Origin: Acidobacteriota bacterium
GTDB taxonomy: Bacteria > Acidobacteriota > Terriglobia > Bryobacterales > UBA6623
NCBI GenBank assembly: GCA_027592785.1
Contig: JAQCLD010000045.1
Location: 1 to 32,995, forward strand
Length of the DNA stretch: 32,995 bases
Direction: 5' to 3'
Of this stretch, positions 16,770-24,571 are shown piece after piece. Position 1 is the first letter of the stretch. Every line of letters begins with the position of its first letter. Both the position numbers and the translations under genes were made by a program. Below the pieces are notes generated by a model. That model was not told where the DNA came from, did no database searches, and saw only the letters and a list, made by a program, of their open reading frames with translations.

Positions 16770-16798
16770 AGTATTCCAAATCACATTTTGGGCGTCAA
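16770..16798 (-). promoter_or_regulatory. sigma70-type promoter of the TonB receptor gene
   Basis: On the minus strand TTGACG (16798-16793) and AATACT (16775-16770) are separated by 17 bases, matching consensus at five of six and four of six positions. The transcript would start near 16763 and carry a leader of about 75 bases before the start codon. Confidence 0.6.
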
Positions 16799-16851
16799 GA
16801 TCGTTTTGGCGGTCGAAATCGGGCAATCCGCAATCTCATATACCGGAAACG

Positions 16852-16863
16852 GTTACCGGTAAC
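16852..16863. promoter_or_regulatory. perfect palindrome in the divergent promoter region, possible operator
   Basis: GTTACCGGTAAC is a 12-bp perfect dyad centred on CG, which is the style of LacI-family operators. It sits about 55 bases upstream of the receptor -35 box and about 75 bases before the CRTAC1 start codon, so one bound regulator could control both directions. No LacI-type regulator gene is present in the window. Confidence 0.45.
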
Positions 16864-16936
16864 AGGACACGTAGGCTTTCCCGAGCGGACTTGCGTAAGC
16901 GACCAGTGACTGCTAGCGTCAGGAAGTCATCCGCCG

Positions 16937-18625
16937 ATGTCTAGAAGTCGACATATCCTGTTTGTTGTGAGTTATTTAGCCCTATGTGGCTCGCTGGCCG
17001 GAGCAGCGGACCCGGCGATCCTCTTGTCGGATGTGACCGACTCCTGGGGGCTGGGAGCTTCGATTACCTACGGGAACACGGATAAAAATATTTACATCCT
17101 TGAGACGACCGGCACAGGCGCGGCAGTGCTTGATTTCGACTCAGACGGCGACAACGATGTCGTTGTCGTCAATGGGACCACTCTACAGGCGGGCTCCGGC
17201 AACGAGGCTCCCCTAGCAAAGCTCTATCGAAACGACGGTGGGAAGTTTGTGGATGTGGCCGGCGCCTCGGGTCTCGACCGACGCGGTTGGGGGCAGGGTG
17301 TATGCGTCGGTGACTACAACAACGACGGCAACCCGGACCTAGCGATGGGCTACTTCGGCGGCCCGGCGCTCTATCGCAATCTCGGCGGCGGCAAGTTCAA
17401 CGAAGTGGCTGCGAAGTCTGGCCTGCAACAGGATGGTCGTTGGTCCGCGGCCTGCGCCTTTTTGGACTATGACAACGACGGATTTCTCGACCTGTTCTTT
17501 TCAAGCTACGTAGACCTGGACCTGGCCAAGACGCCGAAACCCGGCGAACGAGTCGATTGCAACTGGAAGGGCATCCCGGTGATGTGCGGCCCACGCGGTT
17601 TGCCGACGGCACGCAACTCGCTCTATCGCAATCTCGGCAACGGCCGGTTTGTGGAAGTTTCTGAGAAGGCCGGAATCTGGAAGCCCGGTGGCCGGTATGG
17701 CTTGGGCGTAACCGCGGCAGACTTCAATAACGACGGTCGAACGGATATCTACGTCGCCTGCGACATGACGCCCAGCCTACTATTCATCAATCAAGGCGAC
17801 GGGACGTTTGACGAGGTTGGCGCAATATCGGGCACGGCTTTCAGCATGGACGGCCAACTTCAGGCAGGCATGGGAGTCTCGGTCGCCGACTACGACGGAA
17901 ACGGTTTTCTGGACATCATCAAGACCAATTTTTCGGGTGACCTGCCGTCGCTCTACAAGAATGAAGACGGTGAGTTCTTCGAAGACGTGTCTTCTCGAGC
18001 AGGACTGGGCAAGAACCAGTTGCTGGGCTGGGGAGTCTTATTCGAAGACTTCGATGCTGATTCCAAGCCGGATGTCTTGATCGCCAACGGGCATGTTTAC
18101 CCCGAGGTGGACAACAACGCAATCGGCGAGACCTATCGCCAACCGACAATCCTCTACCGCAACCTGGGCAGCGGGCGATTCGAGGATGTCAGTCAGTCAG
18201 CCGGACCGGCCCTGAAAGTACCTCGTGCCGCACGGGGCATGGCTGCCGGCGACCTCGACGGCGACGGGCGTCCCGAGGTGGTGATCGTCAACGTCAACGA
18301 CAAGCCTGCAGTGCTGAAGAACACCGCCAAACAAGGGAACTTCTTCTGGCTCCGGCTTGAAGGGACCAAGTCGAACCGCAGCGCTATCGGGGCGCGGGTC
18401 ACTATTACCGCAAACGGCATCACACAGGTTCGAGAAGTCACCGGCGGCGGCAGCTATTACTCGCAGAGCGACCTGGCCCTCTACTTCGGACTTGGGACCG
18501 CGGCGAAAATCGACCGCTTCAAAGTGCGCTGGCCGAGCGGCGCCGTGCAAGAGTTGAAAGCTGTCTCGGCCAACAAGCGTTATCGGCTTGTCGAAGGCGG
18601 GACGTTGACCGAGATTGCGAAGTAG
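16937..18625 (+). CDS. CRTAC1-like exported protein: FG-GAP/VCBS repeats plus ASPIC/UnbV domain (562 aa)
   Basis: An exported beta-propeller protein. It has a signal peptide at about 1-24 (ILFVVSYLALCGSLAGAA), then Ca-binding FG-GAP loops of the type DxDxDGxxD at about 66-74 (DFDSDGDND), 126-134 (DYNNDGNPD), 177-185 (DYDNDGFLD) and 262-270 (DFNNDGRTD), with later ones such as DLDGDGRPE. The C-terminal ASPIC/UnbV domain spans about 470-548 (LRLEGTKSNRSAIGARV, VTGGGSYYSQSDLALYFGLG, VRWPSGAVQEL). A Cys pair flanks GIPVMCGPRGLP and is shared with the 24568-26178 paralogue. The function of this family is not established in bacteria; binding of proteins or glycans at the cell surface is the usual guess. 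It is the first gene of the plus-strand operon. ATG 16937 follows AGGAAG. Confidence 0.88.
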   Translation: MSRSRHILFVVSYLALCGSLAGAADPAILLSDVTDSWGLGASITYGNTDKNIYILETTGTGAAVLDFDSDGDNDVVVVNGTTLQAGSGNEAPLAKLYRNDGGKFVDVAGASGLDRRGWGQGVCVGDYNNDGNPDLAMGYFGGPALYRNLGGGKFNEVAAKSGLQQDGRWSAACAFLDYDNDGFLDLFFSSYVDLDLAKTPKPGERVDCNWKGIPVMCGPRGLPTARNSLYRNLGNGRFVEVSEKAGIWKPGGRYGLGVTAADFNNDGRTDIYVACDMTPSLLFINQGDGTFDEVGAISGTAFSMDGQLQAGMGVSVADYDGNGFLDIIKTNFSGDLPSLYKNEDGEFFEDVSSRAGLGKNQLLGWGVLFEDFDADSKPDVLIANGHVYPEVDNNAIGETYRQPTILYRNLGSGRFEDVSQSAGPALKVPRAARGMAAGDLDGDGRPEVVIVNVNDKPAVLKNTAKQGNFFWLRLEGTKSNRSAIGARVTITANGITQVREVTGGGSYYSQSDLALYFGLGTAAKIDRFKVRWPSGAVQELKAVSANKRYRLVEGGTLTEIAK

Positions 18626-18662
18626 TCGCGCCTCGCGCTAGGCCACAATAGAGTAAGACCCG

Positions 18663-19937
18663 ATGGCGAAGGTCAGTCCCAAGCTCCAGAAACTTATCGA
18701 CGACGGGCTGTTCAAGCGCCTGCCGCCGACCTTCGCGACTTACTCCTTCGATCGCATCAACGACTGGAACAAGTTGTTCCCGGCCGAACAAGCCTACTTC
18801 GAGCGCCTTTTTGGCTTGCTTGCTCGCTCGGAAGACGCTGCGGTGGAGCGGCTGTTTGCCCCACTTTTTGCCGTCGAAGAGAAGATGGGCGTTGATCGGC
18901 GTACCTGGAACGAGAAAGAGTTCACGCTCGAACATGTTGACTTTCTGGAGCGCAACCGGCATCTGGCGGAGTGGCGCGAAATTGTAGCGAGCATCTTCGC
19001 CGAGATCGATCCGTTGCTCGATGCGGAAGCGGCGCGCCAAGGCCGGCCGCGACTTGTCGTTGTCGTATCTCCTTCGCAATTGCCCATGGGGCCGGACCGC
19101 ATGTGGCAGCGCCTCAAAGACAAAGGCAAGCTTGTTGATTTGGATCTCGGCGTCCTTGAGTCTGGCGATGCGATTCCTGACTATCTGGCGAAGCTATTTA
19201 GCGGCGCGCCGCGTGCGGAGCGGGCCTCGACGCTCTTCGGCATCCAGGGTCAACGCGCCGACAGTCCGTTCGATAGCTGGATTGTGGAAGCCGGCGACCA
19301 AATCCATCCGCTGATGCAGGAGTTCAGTGGTTGGACGGGGGTCAGTTTCGATCGTCTTTCGGAGCTTCGTCAGATCCTCATGACCGAGGTAAACGACCTG
19401 GTTCAAGGGGAGCAGATCCCCGGTCCGCGGCAACTCGGTGAACGCCTGCAGAAGATGAACCCCGGGGCACTGAATCGCGCTGCGGGCCGTGACGCCGTGC
19501 TGCGCGACTTCCTGCAATCCGTCCTGCTCAACGGCAACGGCACGCTGCTGGTCAACAACACGTTCGTAGAGTGGGCTGCGGTGCAGGCCATCCGTCGTGC
19601 CAAGCCTACGCTGATTGGCATCTCATTCGGCATTCGTAACAAGATCAAGCCGTTCTCGAGCCTATTGATCTACTCGGACCAAGAAGAAACCAGCCCGATC
19701 CCAACTCAAGAGGATGTCCTGGGCAGCTACATCGACCTCGAGATTTTCTACGAGTACATCTATAACGAGTGCGAGAAGTACGTCGAATACCGCCGCAACA
19801 CCGGCTACATCTTCGTCGGTGAAGGAATGGACAAACTACTCGCCATCGGTCCTCCCGATTTTCCGCTGCTGCAAGGCGACCATCCCCGCCGTCTCGAGGA
19901 TATTTTTGAGGAGGCTCGCGAGTGGCTCGGCTCCTGA
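18663..19937 (+). CDS. conserved-looking protein of unknown function (424 aa)
   Basis: I do not recognise this family. It has no signal peptide or membrane helix, so it should be cytoplasmic, unlike its exported neighbours. It opens with KVSPKLQKLIDDGLFKRLPP. Long amphipathic helices rich in Arg/Glu follow, with a central strand LVVVVSPSQLPMGPDRMW. It ends in a region with the notable segment FVEWAAVQAIRRAKPTLIGISFGIRNKIKPFSS and an aromatic stretch IDLEIFYEYIYNECEKYVEYRRNTGYIFVGEG. It starts 37 bases after the CRTAC1 gene and its end overlaps the next start by 16 bases, so it is embedded in the operon. It may regulate, fold or modify the exported products. The start ATG has only a weak ribosome site. 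Confidence 0.85.
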   Translation: MAKVSPKLQKLIDDGLFKRLPPTFATYSFDRINDWNKLFPAEQAYFERLFGLLARSEDAAVERLFAPLFAVEEKMGVDRRTWNEKEFTLEHVDFLERNRHLAEWREIVASIFAEIDPLLDAEAARQGRPRLVVVVSPSQLPMGPDRMWQRLKDKGKLVDLDLGVLESGDAIPDYLAKLFSGAPRAERASTLFGIQGQRADSPFDSWIVEAGDQIHPLMQEFSGWTGVSFDRLSELRQILMTEVNDLVQGEQIPGPRQLGERLQKMNPGALNRAAGRDAVLRDFLQSVLLNGNGTLLVNNTFVEWAAVQAIRRAKPTLIGISFGIRNKIKPFSSLLIYSDQEETSPIPTQEDVLGSYIDLEIFYEYIYNECEKYVEYRRNTGYIFVGEGMDKLLAIGPPDFPLLQGDHPRRLEDIFEEAREWLGS

Positions 19938-22900
19938 GCCGCCGCGGCTTTCTTAGCGCAACGGCCGGTCTGCTGGCGACGCGGCCATCTTTCGCCGTTC
20001 CGCAGATTGCCTCTCCCGAGGTGTTTGCTGTTTCGTTTCGGCAAGCGCCACCGCACGAGAACCTTCGCGCGCTGATCCAGCCGGGCGCCGATGTTTTTGA
20101 GTGTGAGCAGCGGGCAGTCGAGATCCTTGCGGCACTCACTGACGCCGTGGCGAATCAGCGGCCTCTTCCGCTCGCCGCGGACTTTAAGGGCCTCAGCCCC
20201 GTTCCCACGCGTTGGGAGCAACTCGCCCCCGACGCTGCTCTGGCACACTTCGACACGGATAACGGCGACTTTGCCGCCGGACTTGAGACCTGGCGCGACG
20301 AACGCAGCGACTTTCGTTTCTATCCACTCGAAGATGGCATCGTTCGCTTTGAGGCTCAAAGTTCGGACGCCTACCACGTCGGTCACTGGAGACTCGATTG
20401 GCGCGAAGGCGCGTTGCACTCCTTTACTCCGATCGACGAAACTCGTGCGCGTCATCGCCCATTCCTTCCCGTCGGCATCATCGATCCTCAAGACCCCACG
20501 GCTCGCCAACTCGCAGTGGGCATCCCTGAGTGGCGCCGCCAAATCGATCTTACGGCGGGCATCGACGTCTACGGTCAGAACGGCATCGCTGTCGGCGACA
20601 TCGACAACGACGGCTTCGACGAAATCTACGTTTGCCAGCCCGGTGGCCTGCCCAACCGCTTGCTCAAGCGCAGCCCAGACGGCCTCTATCGCGACATCTC
20701 AAAGGCCGCGGGCGTCGATCTGCTCGACAACACTTCTTGCGCCCTGTTCGTCGACTTCCGCAATAGCGGGCGCCAAGACCTGGTCGTGCTCAGCAACTCG
20801 CAGCCGTTTTTCTTTGCCAATCAAGGCGACGTAAGTTTCAAGCTTCAGGACGGCGCTTTCCGTTTCGCCAAACCGGCACAAGGCTCCTTCACGGGTATGG
20901 CCGCGGCGGACTACGACGGCGACGGGTTCGTCGATCTTTACCTGTGCACCTACATCTATTTTCAGAGCGAAGACCAATACAGCTACCCCTCGCCCTATCA
21001 CGACGCGCAGAATGGTCCGCCGAATTTCCTTTTCCGCAATCGTCTCGCGGACGGCTACTTCGAGGACGTCACCGCCCAAGTCGGCCTCGACCAAAACAAT
21101 GACCGCTACAGCTTTGCGCCCGCCTGGTGCGACTACGATTTCGACGGACGTCCCGAACTCTACGTCGCCAACGATTTCGGCCGTAACAATCTCTACAAGT
21201 TCGACGGGACGCGCTTCCGCGACATCGCGGCCGAAGCAGGCGTCGAAGACCTCGGCCCGGGCATGAGTGCGGCCTGGTTCGACGCGCAAGGCTCCGGGCG
21301 GCCTGATCTTTATGTGACGAACATGTGGTCGCCCGCCGGACGTCGCGTGATCAACGATCCTGCCTTTACGCTCGTCGCCCAACACGGCCTTCGCGAGCAA
21401 TACCATCGACACTCGAAGGGCAACACGCTCTACCGCAACAAAGGCGACGGCTCGTTTGAAGAGACCGGCCAGGCTGAAGTCGGGCGCTGGGCCTGGACCG
21501 GTGACGCCTTCGACTTTGACGCCGACGGCACGCCTGAAATCTTCGTAGCCAGCGGCATGGTCTCCGAGCCGGGACCTGCCGCGCCAGATGCGATGTCGAC
21601 TGACCTGATGAGCTTCTTTTGGCGTCAGACGGTGGCCCAGTCTTCCCCTGACGGATCGTTTGCAGCGAAGTACGAAGAAGGCTGGAACGCAGTCAATCAA
21701 TTCATCCGCGAAGGCTACTCCTGGAATGGCCACGAGCCCAACACGTTCTACAAGCGCCGCGGCGAACGTTGGATCGACTCTTCCGCGGATGTTGGGTTGA
21801 CCCCTCGCGACACACGCTCCTTCGCGGCGGTCGATCTCACCGGCGACGGACGCCTCGACCTCGTCCTCAAGAATCGCCTGGCGCCGCAGATTCAAGCGTT
21901 GCTCAATACGACGGAGAGCGCCAATATCATCGTCCTCGAATTGCAGGGTACGAAGTCCAATCGCGATGCCATCGGCTCCTGGGTTGTGGCCGAGTCATCG
22001 AAGGGCACGACTTCGCAACTCGTCAGCGCCGGGTCAGGCTATCTGTGCCAACACACCAAACGCGTACACCTTGGGTTGGGTTCCGCCGAGGTCGCGGAGA
22101 AGGTGACCGTTCGTTGGCCGTCGGGCGCTACCGAAACGATCGAGAACGTTGCTTCCGGAAAGCGTTATCACATCGTCGAAGGGCAGGGAATCACTGGGTC
22201 TGTTTCGCTGTCGGCCGCGCGACCAATTGCCGACGTCTCTCTTAGCGCGGGTCCTGCGGCTGCCGATGTCTGGCTCCTCGAGCCCGTCCCGCTTCCCGAG
22301 CAGCAGCCCGGCCCCGGCCTCGTGGTAATCAACCGAGCTGCTGTTGAAGACTCGCCCGATCGCTCCGCCTGGTACGCGCTGTTCCAGCGTTACCTGCTCG
22401 ACTATCGCGGCCCGCTCACGCTGCCGCTCGCCTTACTCGTCGACGACCAGTCCCGCGCCCACAAGCTCTATCGCGGCGTGCCCGACGAACCAGCGGTTCG
22501 TGCGGACCTTGTCTCCATGCAAGACCCGGATCGCACGAAGCTCGCTTTGCCGTTCGATGGTTGGTACGCTTCCGGGCTGCCGTCGCGCAACTATTTTAGA
22601 CACGGCGCGGCCTTCTACCAAGCTGGCTATCCCGACCAAGCTCTCCCTTATCTCGACGTCGTTCTCTCGCGCACTCCCGATAACTTCAAGGCCCAGCTGG
22701 CTGTAGGGCAAATCCACCTCGACGCCGAGCGCACCGAGGCCGCCCGACCGCACATCGAAGCGGCAGTGCGTCTCAACGCCAAGTCTCCGGAAGCCTGGAA
22801 TAACTACGGCGGCCTGGCCATGCAAGAGCAGAGCTACTCGCTGGCGTTGGAACGTTTCCAGAAGGCCATCGCCCTGGCGCCTGACTCCGGTTATGCTTAC

Positions 22901-23338
22901 GCCAACGCCGCCCAGGCCGCTGACCGCGCGGGACAAGACGCCGAGGCCGAACGTCTGCTCCGCCGGGCCCTCGACATCGACGCCTCCGACGCCGATGCCT
23001 TGAGCCAGCTTGGGCTGCTGCTCGCCCGGCAGGAGCGTTTCGACGAAGCCAAGCAGCTCTTCGAGCGCGCGATCCAACTCCAGCGCGACCATGTGGCGGC
23101 GATCAATAATCTTGCCGTGGTTTACCTGAGATTGAATCAGCCCAATGAGGCGACCGCCGCTTTGCGCTACGGTATTCGCGTGGCCCCGCAATCGGAGGAA
23201 ACCTACATGAACCTCGCGCGCATCTATGTTCAAGGCGGCGACCGTCTGCAAGCCCGCGCCGTTTTGGAAGAAGCGCTCAACGAGGTGCCTGATAGTTCGC
23301 TCATGCGCCGCGCCCTTGAGGAATTGAATCGTCCATGA
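19922..23338 (+). CDS. giant exported CRTAC1-TPR fusion protein (1138 aa)
   Basis: Begins with a twin-arginine-like signal (LLSRRGFLSATAGLLATRPSFA). An unfamiliar domain spans about 30-215 (WRDERSDFRFYPLEDGIVRFE). FG-GAP repeats at about 216-650 include AVGDIDNDGFDEIYV, AAADYDGDGFVDLYL and WCDYDFDGRPELYVAND. The ASPIC/UnbV domain lies at about 668-754 (LELQGTKSNRDAIGS, VRWPSGATETI). A segment at about 786-880 resembles the end of a TlpA/thioredoxin fold (LPLALLVDDQSRAHKLYRG) but has no CxxC. About seven TPRs run from 890 to the end. It belongs to the PYHDAxNGPxN subfamily and lacks the CGPRGLP Cys motif of the other two propeller proteins here. GTG 19922 overlaps the previous gene by 16 bases, and the stop overlaps the next ATG. 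Confidence 0.88.
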   Translation: MARLLSRRGFLSATAGLLATRPSFAVPQIASPEVFAVSFRQAPPHENLRALIQPGADVFECEQRAVEILAALTDAVANQRPLPLAADFKGLSPVPTRWEQLAPDAALAHFDTDNGDFAAGLETWRDERSDFRFYPLEDGIVRFEAQSSDAYHVGHWRLDWREGALHSFTPIDETRARHRPFLPVGIIDPQDPTARQLAVGIPEWRRQIDLTAGIDVYGQNGIAVGDIDNDGFDEIYVCQPGGLPNRLLKRSPDGLYRDISKAAGVDLLDNTSCALFVDFRNSGRQDLVVLSNSQPFFFANQGDVSFKLQDGAFRFAKPAQGSFTGMAAADYDGDGFVDLYLCTYIYFQSEDQYSYPSPYHDAQNGPPNFLFRNRLADGYFEDVTAQVGLDQNNDRYSFAPAWCDYDFDGRPELYVANDFGRNNLYKFDGTRFRDIAAEAGVEDLGPGMSAAWFDAQGSGRPDLYVTNMWSPAGRRVINDPAFTLVAQHGLREQYHRHSKGNTLYRNKGDGSFEETGQAEVGRWAWTGDAFDFDADGTPEIFVASGMVSEPGPAAPDAMSTDLMSFFWRQTVAQSSPDGSFAAKYEEGWNAVNQFIREGYSWNGHEPNTFYKRRGERWIDSSADVGLTPRDTRSFAAVDLTGDGRLDLVLKNRLAPQIQALLNTTESANIIVLELQGTKSNRDAIGSWVVAESSKGTTSQLVSAGSGYLCQHTKRVHLGLGSAEVAEKVTVRWPSGATETIENVASGKRYHIVEGQGITGSVSLSAARPIADVSLSAGPAAADVWLLEPVPLPEQQPGPGLVVINRAAVEDSPDRSAWYALFQRYLLDYRGPLTLPLALLVDDQSRAHKLYRGVPDEPAVRADLVSMQDPDRTKLALPFDGWYASGLPSRNYFRHGAAFYQAGYPDQALPYLDVVLSRTPDNFKAQLAVGQIHLDAERTEAARPHIEAAVRLNAKSPEAWNNYGGLAMQEQSYSLALERFQKAIALAPDSGYAYANAAQAADRAGQDAEAERLLRRALDIDASDADALSQLGLLLARQERFDEAKQLFERAIQLQRDHVAAINNLAVVYLRLNQPNEATAALRYGIRVAPQSEETYMNLARIYVQGGDRLQARAVLEEALNEVPDSSLMRRALEELNRP

Positions 23339-23577
23339 AGCGCCTACTCATTCTGCTGTTGCTGGCCGCTCCTGTTTTCTCTGCCGAAGACGTGCTGCAG
23401 CACATTCTCGATTCCGGCCGCCTTCAAACCATCGGACTCACGGAATCCCAACGCCTCACTCCTGCCGCGCTCCTTGCGCCCGGCGACGCGCCGCTGCTGC
23501 GCTTCCGCTATCTCGACGGCAAACGCCGCCAGCGGTTCGGCGATCTCGATCTGGTGATGGACGATGCAGGCCATTAA
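23335..23577 (+). CDS. small exported protein of unknown function (80 aa)
   Basis: Starts in an ATGA overlap with the stop of the giant fusion gene, so it is likely translated by coupling. A Sec signal (MKRLLILLLLAAPVFSA) is followed by a mature part of about 63 residues (EDVLQHILDSGRLQTIGLTESQ, then LLRFRYLDGKRRQRFGDLDLVMDDAGH). No family is recognised. Its end overlaps the next gene by 14 bases. The overlaps on both sides argue that it is a real gene and not a fragment. Confidence 0.65.
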   Translation: MKRLLILLLLAAPVFSAEDVLQHILDSGRLQTIGLTESQRLTPAALLAPGDAPLLRFRYLDGKRRQRFGDLDLVMDDAGH

Positions 23578-24571
23578 ACCCATCGCGCTGCTCTTGCTGC
23601 TGGCCTCCAGCGCGATGGCGCAGGATCGCCAAGCCCTAGGCATTGCCGCCTTCGACAGGGGCGACTACGCGTCCGCCGAGAAGCTGCTCGCCGAGATCGA
23701 TACGCCGTCCGCCAAAGCCGTCTTGGCATTGACCAAAGCGGCGACGGGACACTGCGCTGAAGCCGAACCAGTACTCGCAGCGAACTACACAGACGCTAAA
23801 CTGCGGCGGCTCGCCGGCATCGCCCTGGCACGTTGTCTAATTGCCGCTCAACGATTCGATGAAGCTGCTCAGCCGCTAGCCAAACTCGAACGAGAATTTC
23901 CCGACGACCCCGACATCCTCTACGAAAACGCCCGCCTCCATCTCAAAGCATGGAACGGTGCTGTGGAACGCATGTTTGAGAAGGTCCCGGCCTCTTTCCG
24001 CGTCAACCAACTCTCCGCCGAGATCTTCGAAATCCAAGGCCGTTACGACGAAGCCGTCGCCGAGTACCGCAAGGCTATTCGAAAAAGCCCCGACACGCTT
24101 GCGTTGCACTACCGCCTGGGACGCGCCCTGCTGCTCCGTTCGCACGAACCCGAAGCCCTCAGCGAGGCTCGCCGCGAGTTCGAGGCCGAGTTGAACGTCA
24201 ATCCCTACGACGCCGTCGCGCATTATCAGATCGCGCAGATTCTCGAAGTCCAGCAGCAGCCCGACGCCGCAGCCAAAGAGCTCGAGCGTACGCTGGAACT
24301 CAGCCCGGATTTCCCTGAAGCTCTTGTGGCACTGGCCCGCTATCGTTCACGCGGCGACAACCACGTCGGCGCCATTACGCTACTCGAACGAGTCGTTAAG
24401 CTCCAGCCTGCCAGCGAATCGTCCTGGTATGCGTTGATGGTTGCCTATCGCAATTCGGGCCGAAACGATGATGCTGTCGCTGCCAAACAGAAACTCGACG
24501 CCCTGCAACAATCGACCGCGGGTGAATTCTCTGACTTCCTGCGCCGCATTGGAGAAACGCCCCAGCCATGA
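23564..24571 (+). CDS. exported TPR-repeat protein (335 aa)
   Basis: A signal peptide (IKPIALLLLLASSAMAQ) is followed by tetratricopeptide repeats over almost the whole length, for example QLSAEIFEIQGRYDEAVAEYRKAIRKSP, AVAHYQIAQILEVQQQPDAAAKELERTLELSP and EALVALARYRSRGDNHVGAITLLERVVKLQP. It is a likely periplasmic scaffold working with the neighbouring propeller proteins, similar in design to the TPR protein at 12004-13251 in the receptor unit. It overlaps the previous gene by 14 bases and the next by four (ATGA). Confidence 0.85.
   Translation: MQAIKPIALLLLLASSAMAQDRQALGIAAFDRGDYASAEKLLAEIDTPSAKAVLALTKAATGHCAEAEPVLAANYTDAKLRRLAGIALARCLIAAQRFDEAAQPLAKLEREFPDDPDILYENARLHLKAWNGAVERMFEKVPASFRVNQLSAEIFEIQGRYDEAVAEYRKAIRKSPDTLALHYRLGRALLLRSHEPEALSEARREFEAELNVNPYDAVAHYQIAQILEVQQQPDAAAKELERTLELSPDFPEALVALARYRSRGDNHVGAITLLERVVKLQPASESSWYALMVAYRNSGRNDDAVAAKQKLDALQQSTAGEFSDFLRRIGETPQP

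Noticed and set aside
20699..21895. Long minus-strand ORF (398 codons) opposite the CRTAC1-TPR fusion
   Set aside because: Antisense to the repeated FG-GAP coding sequence, with Val/Glu/Arg-rich composition typical of shadows and no domain.
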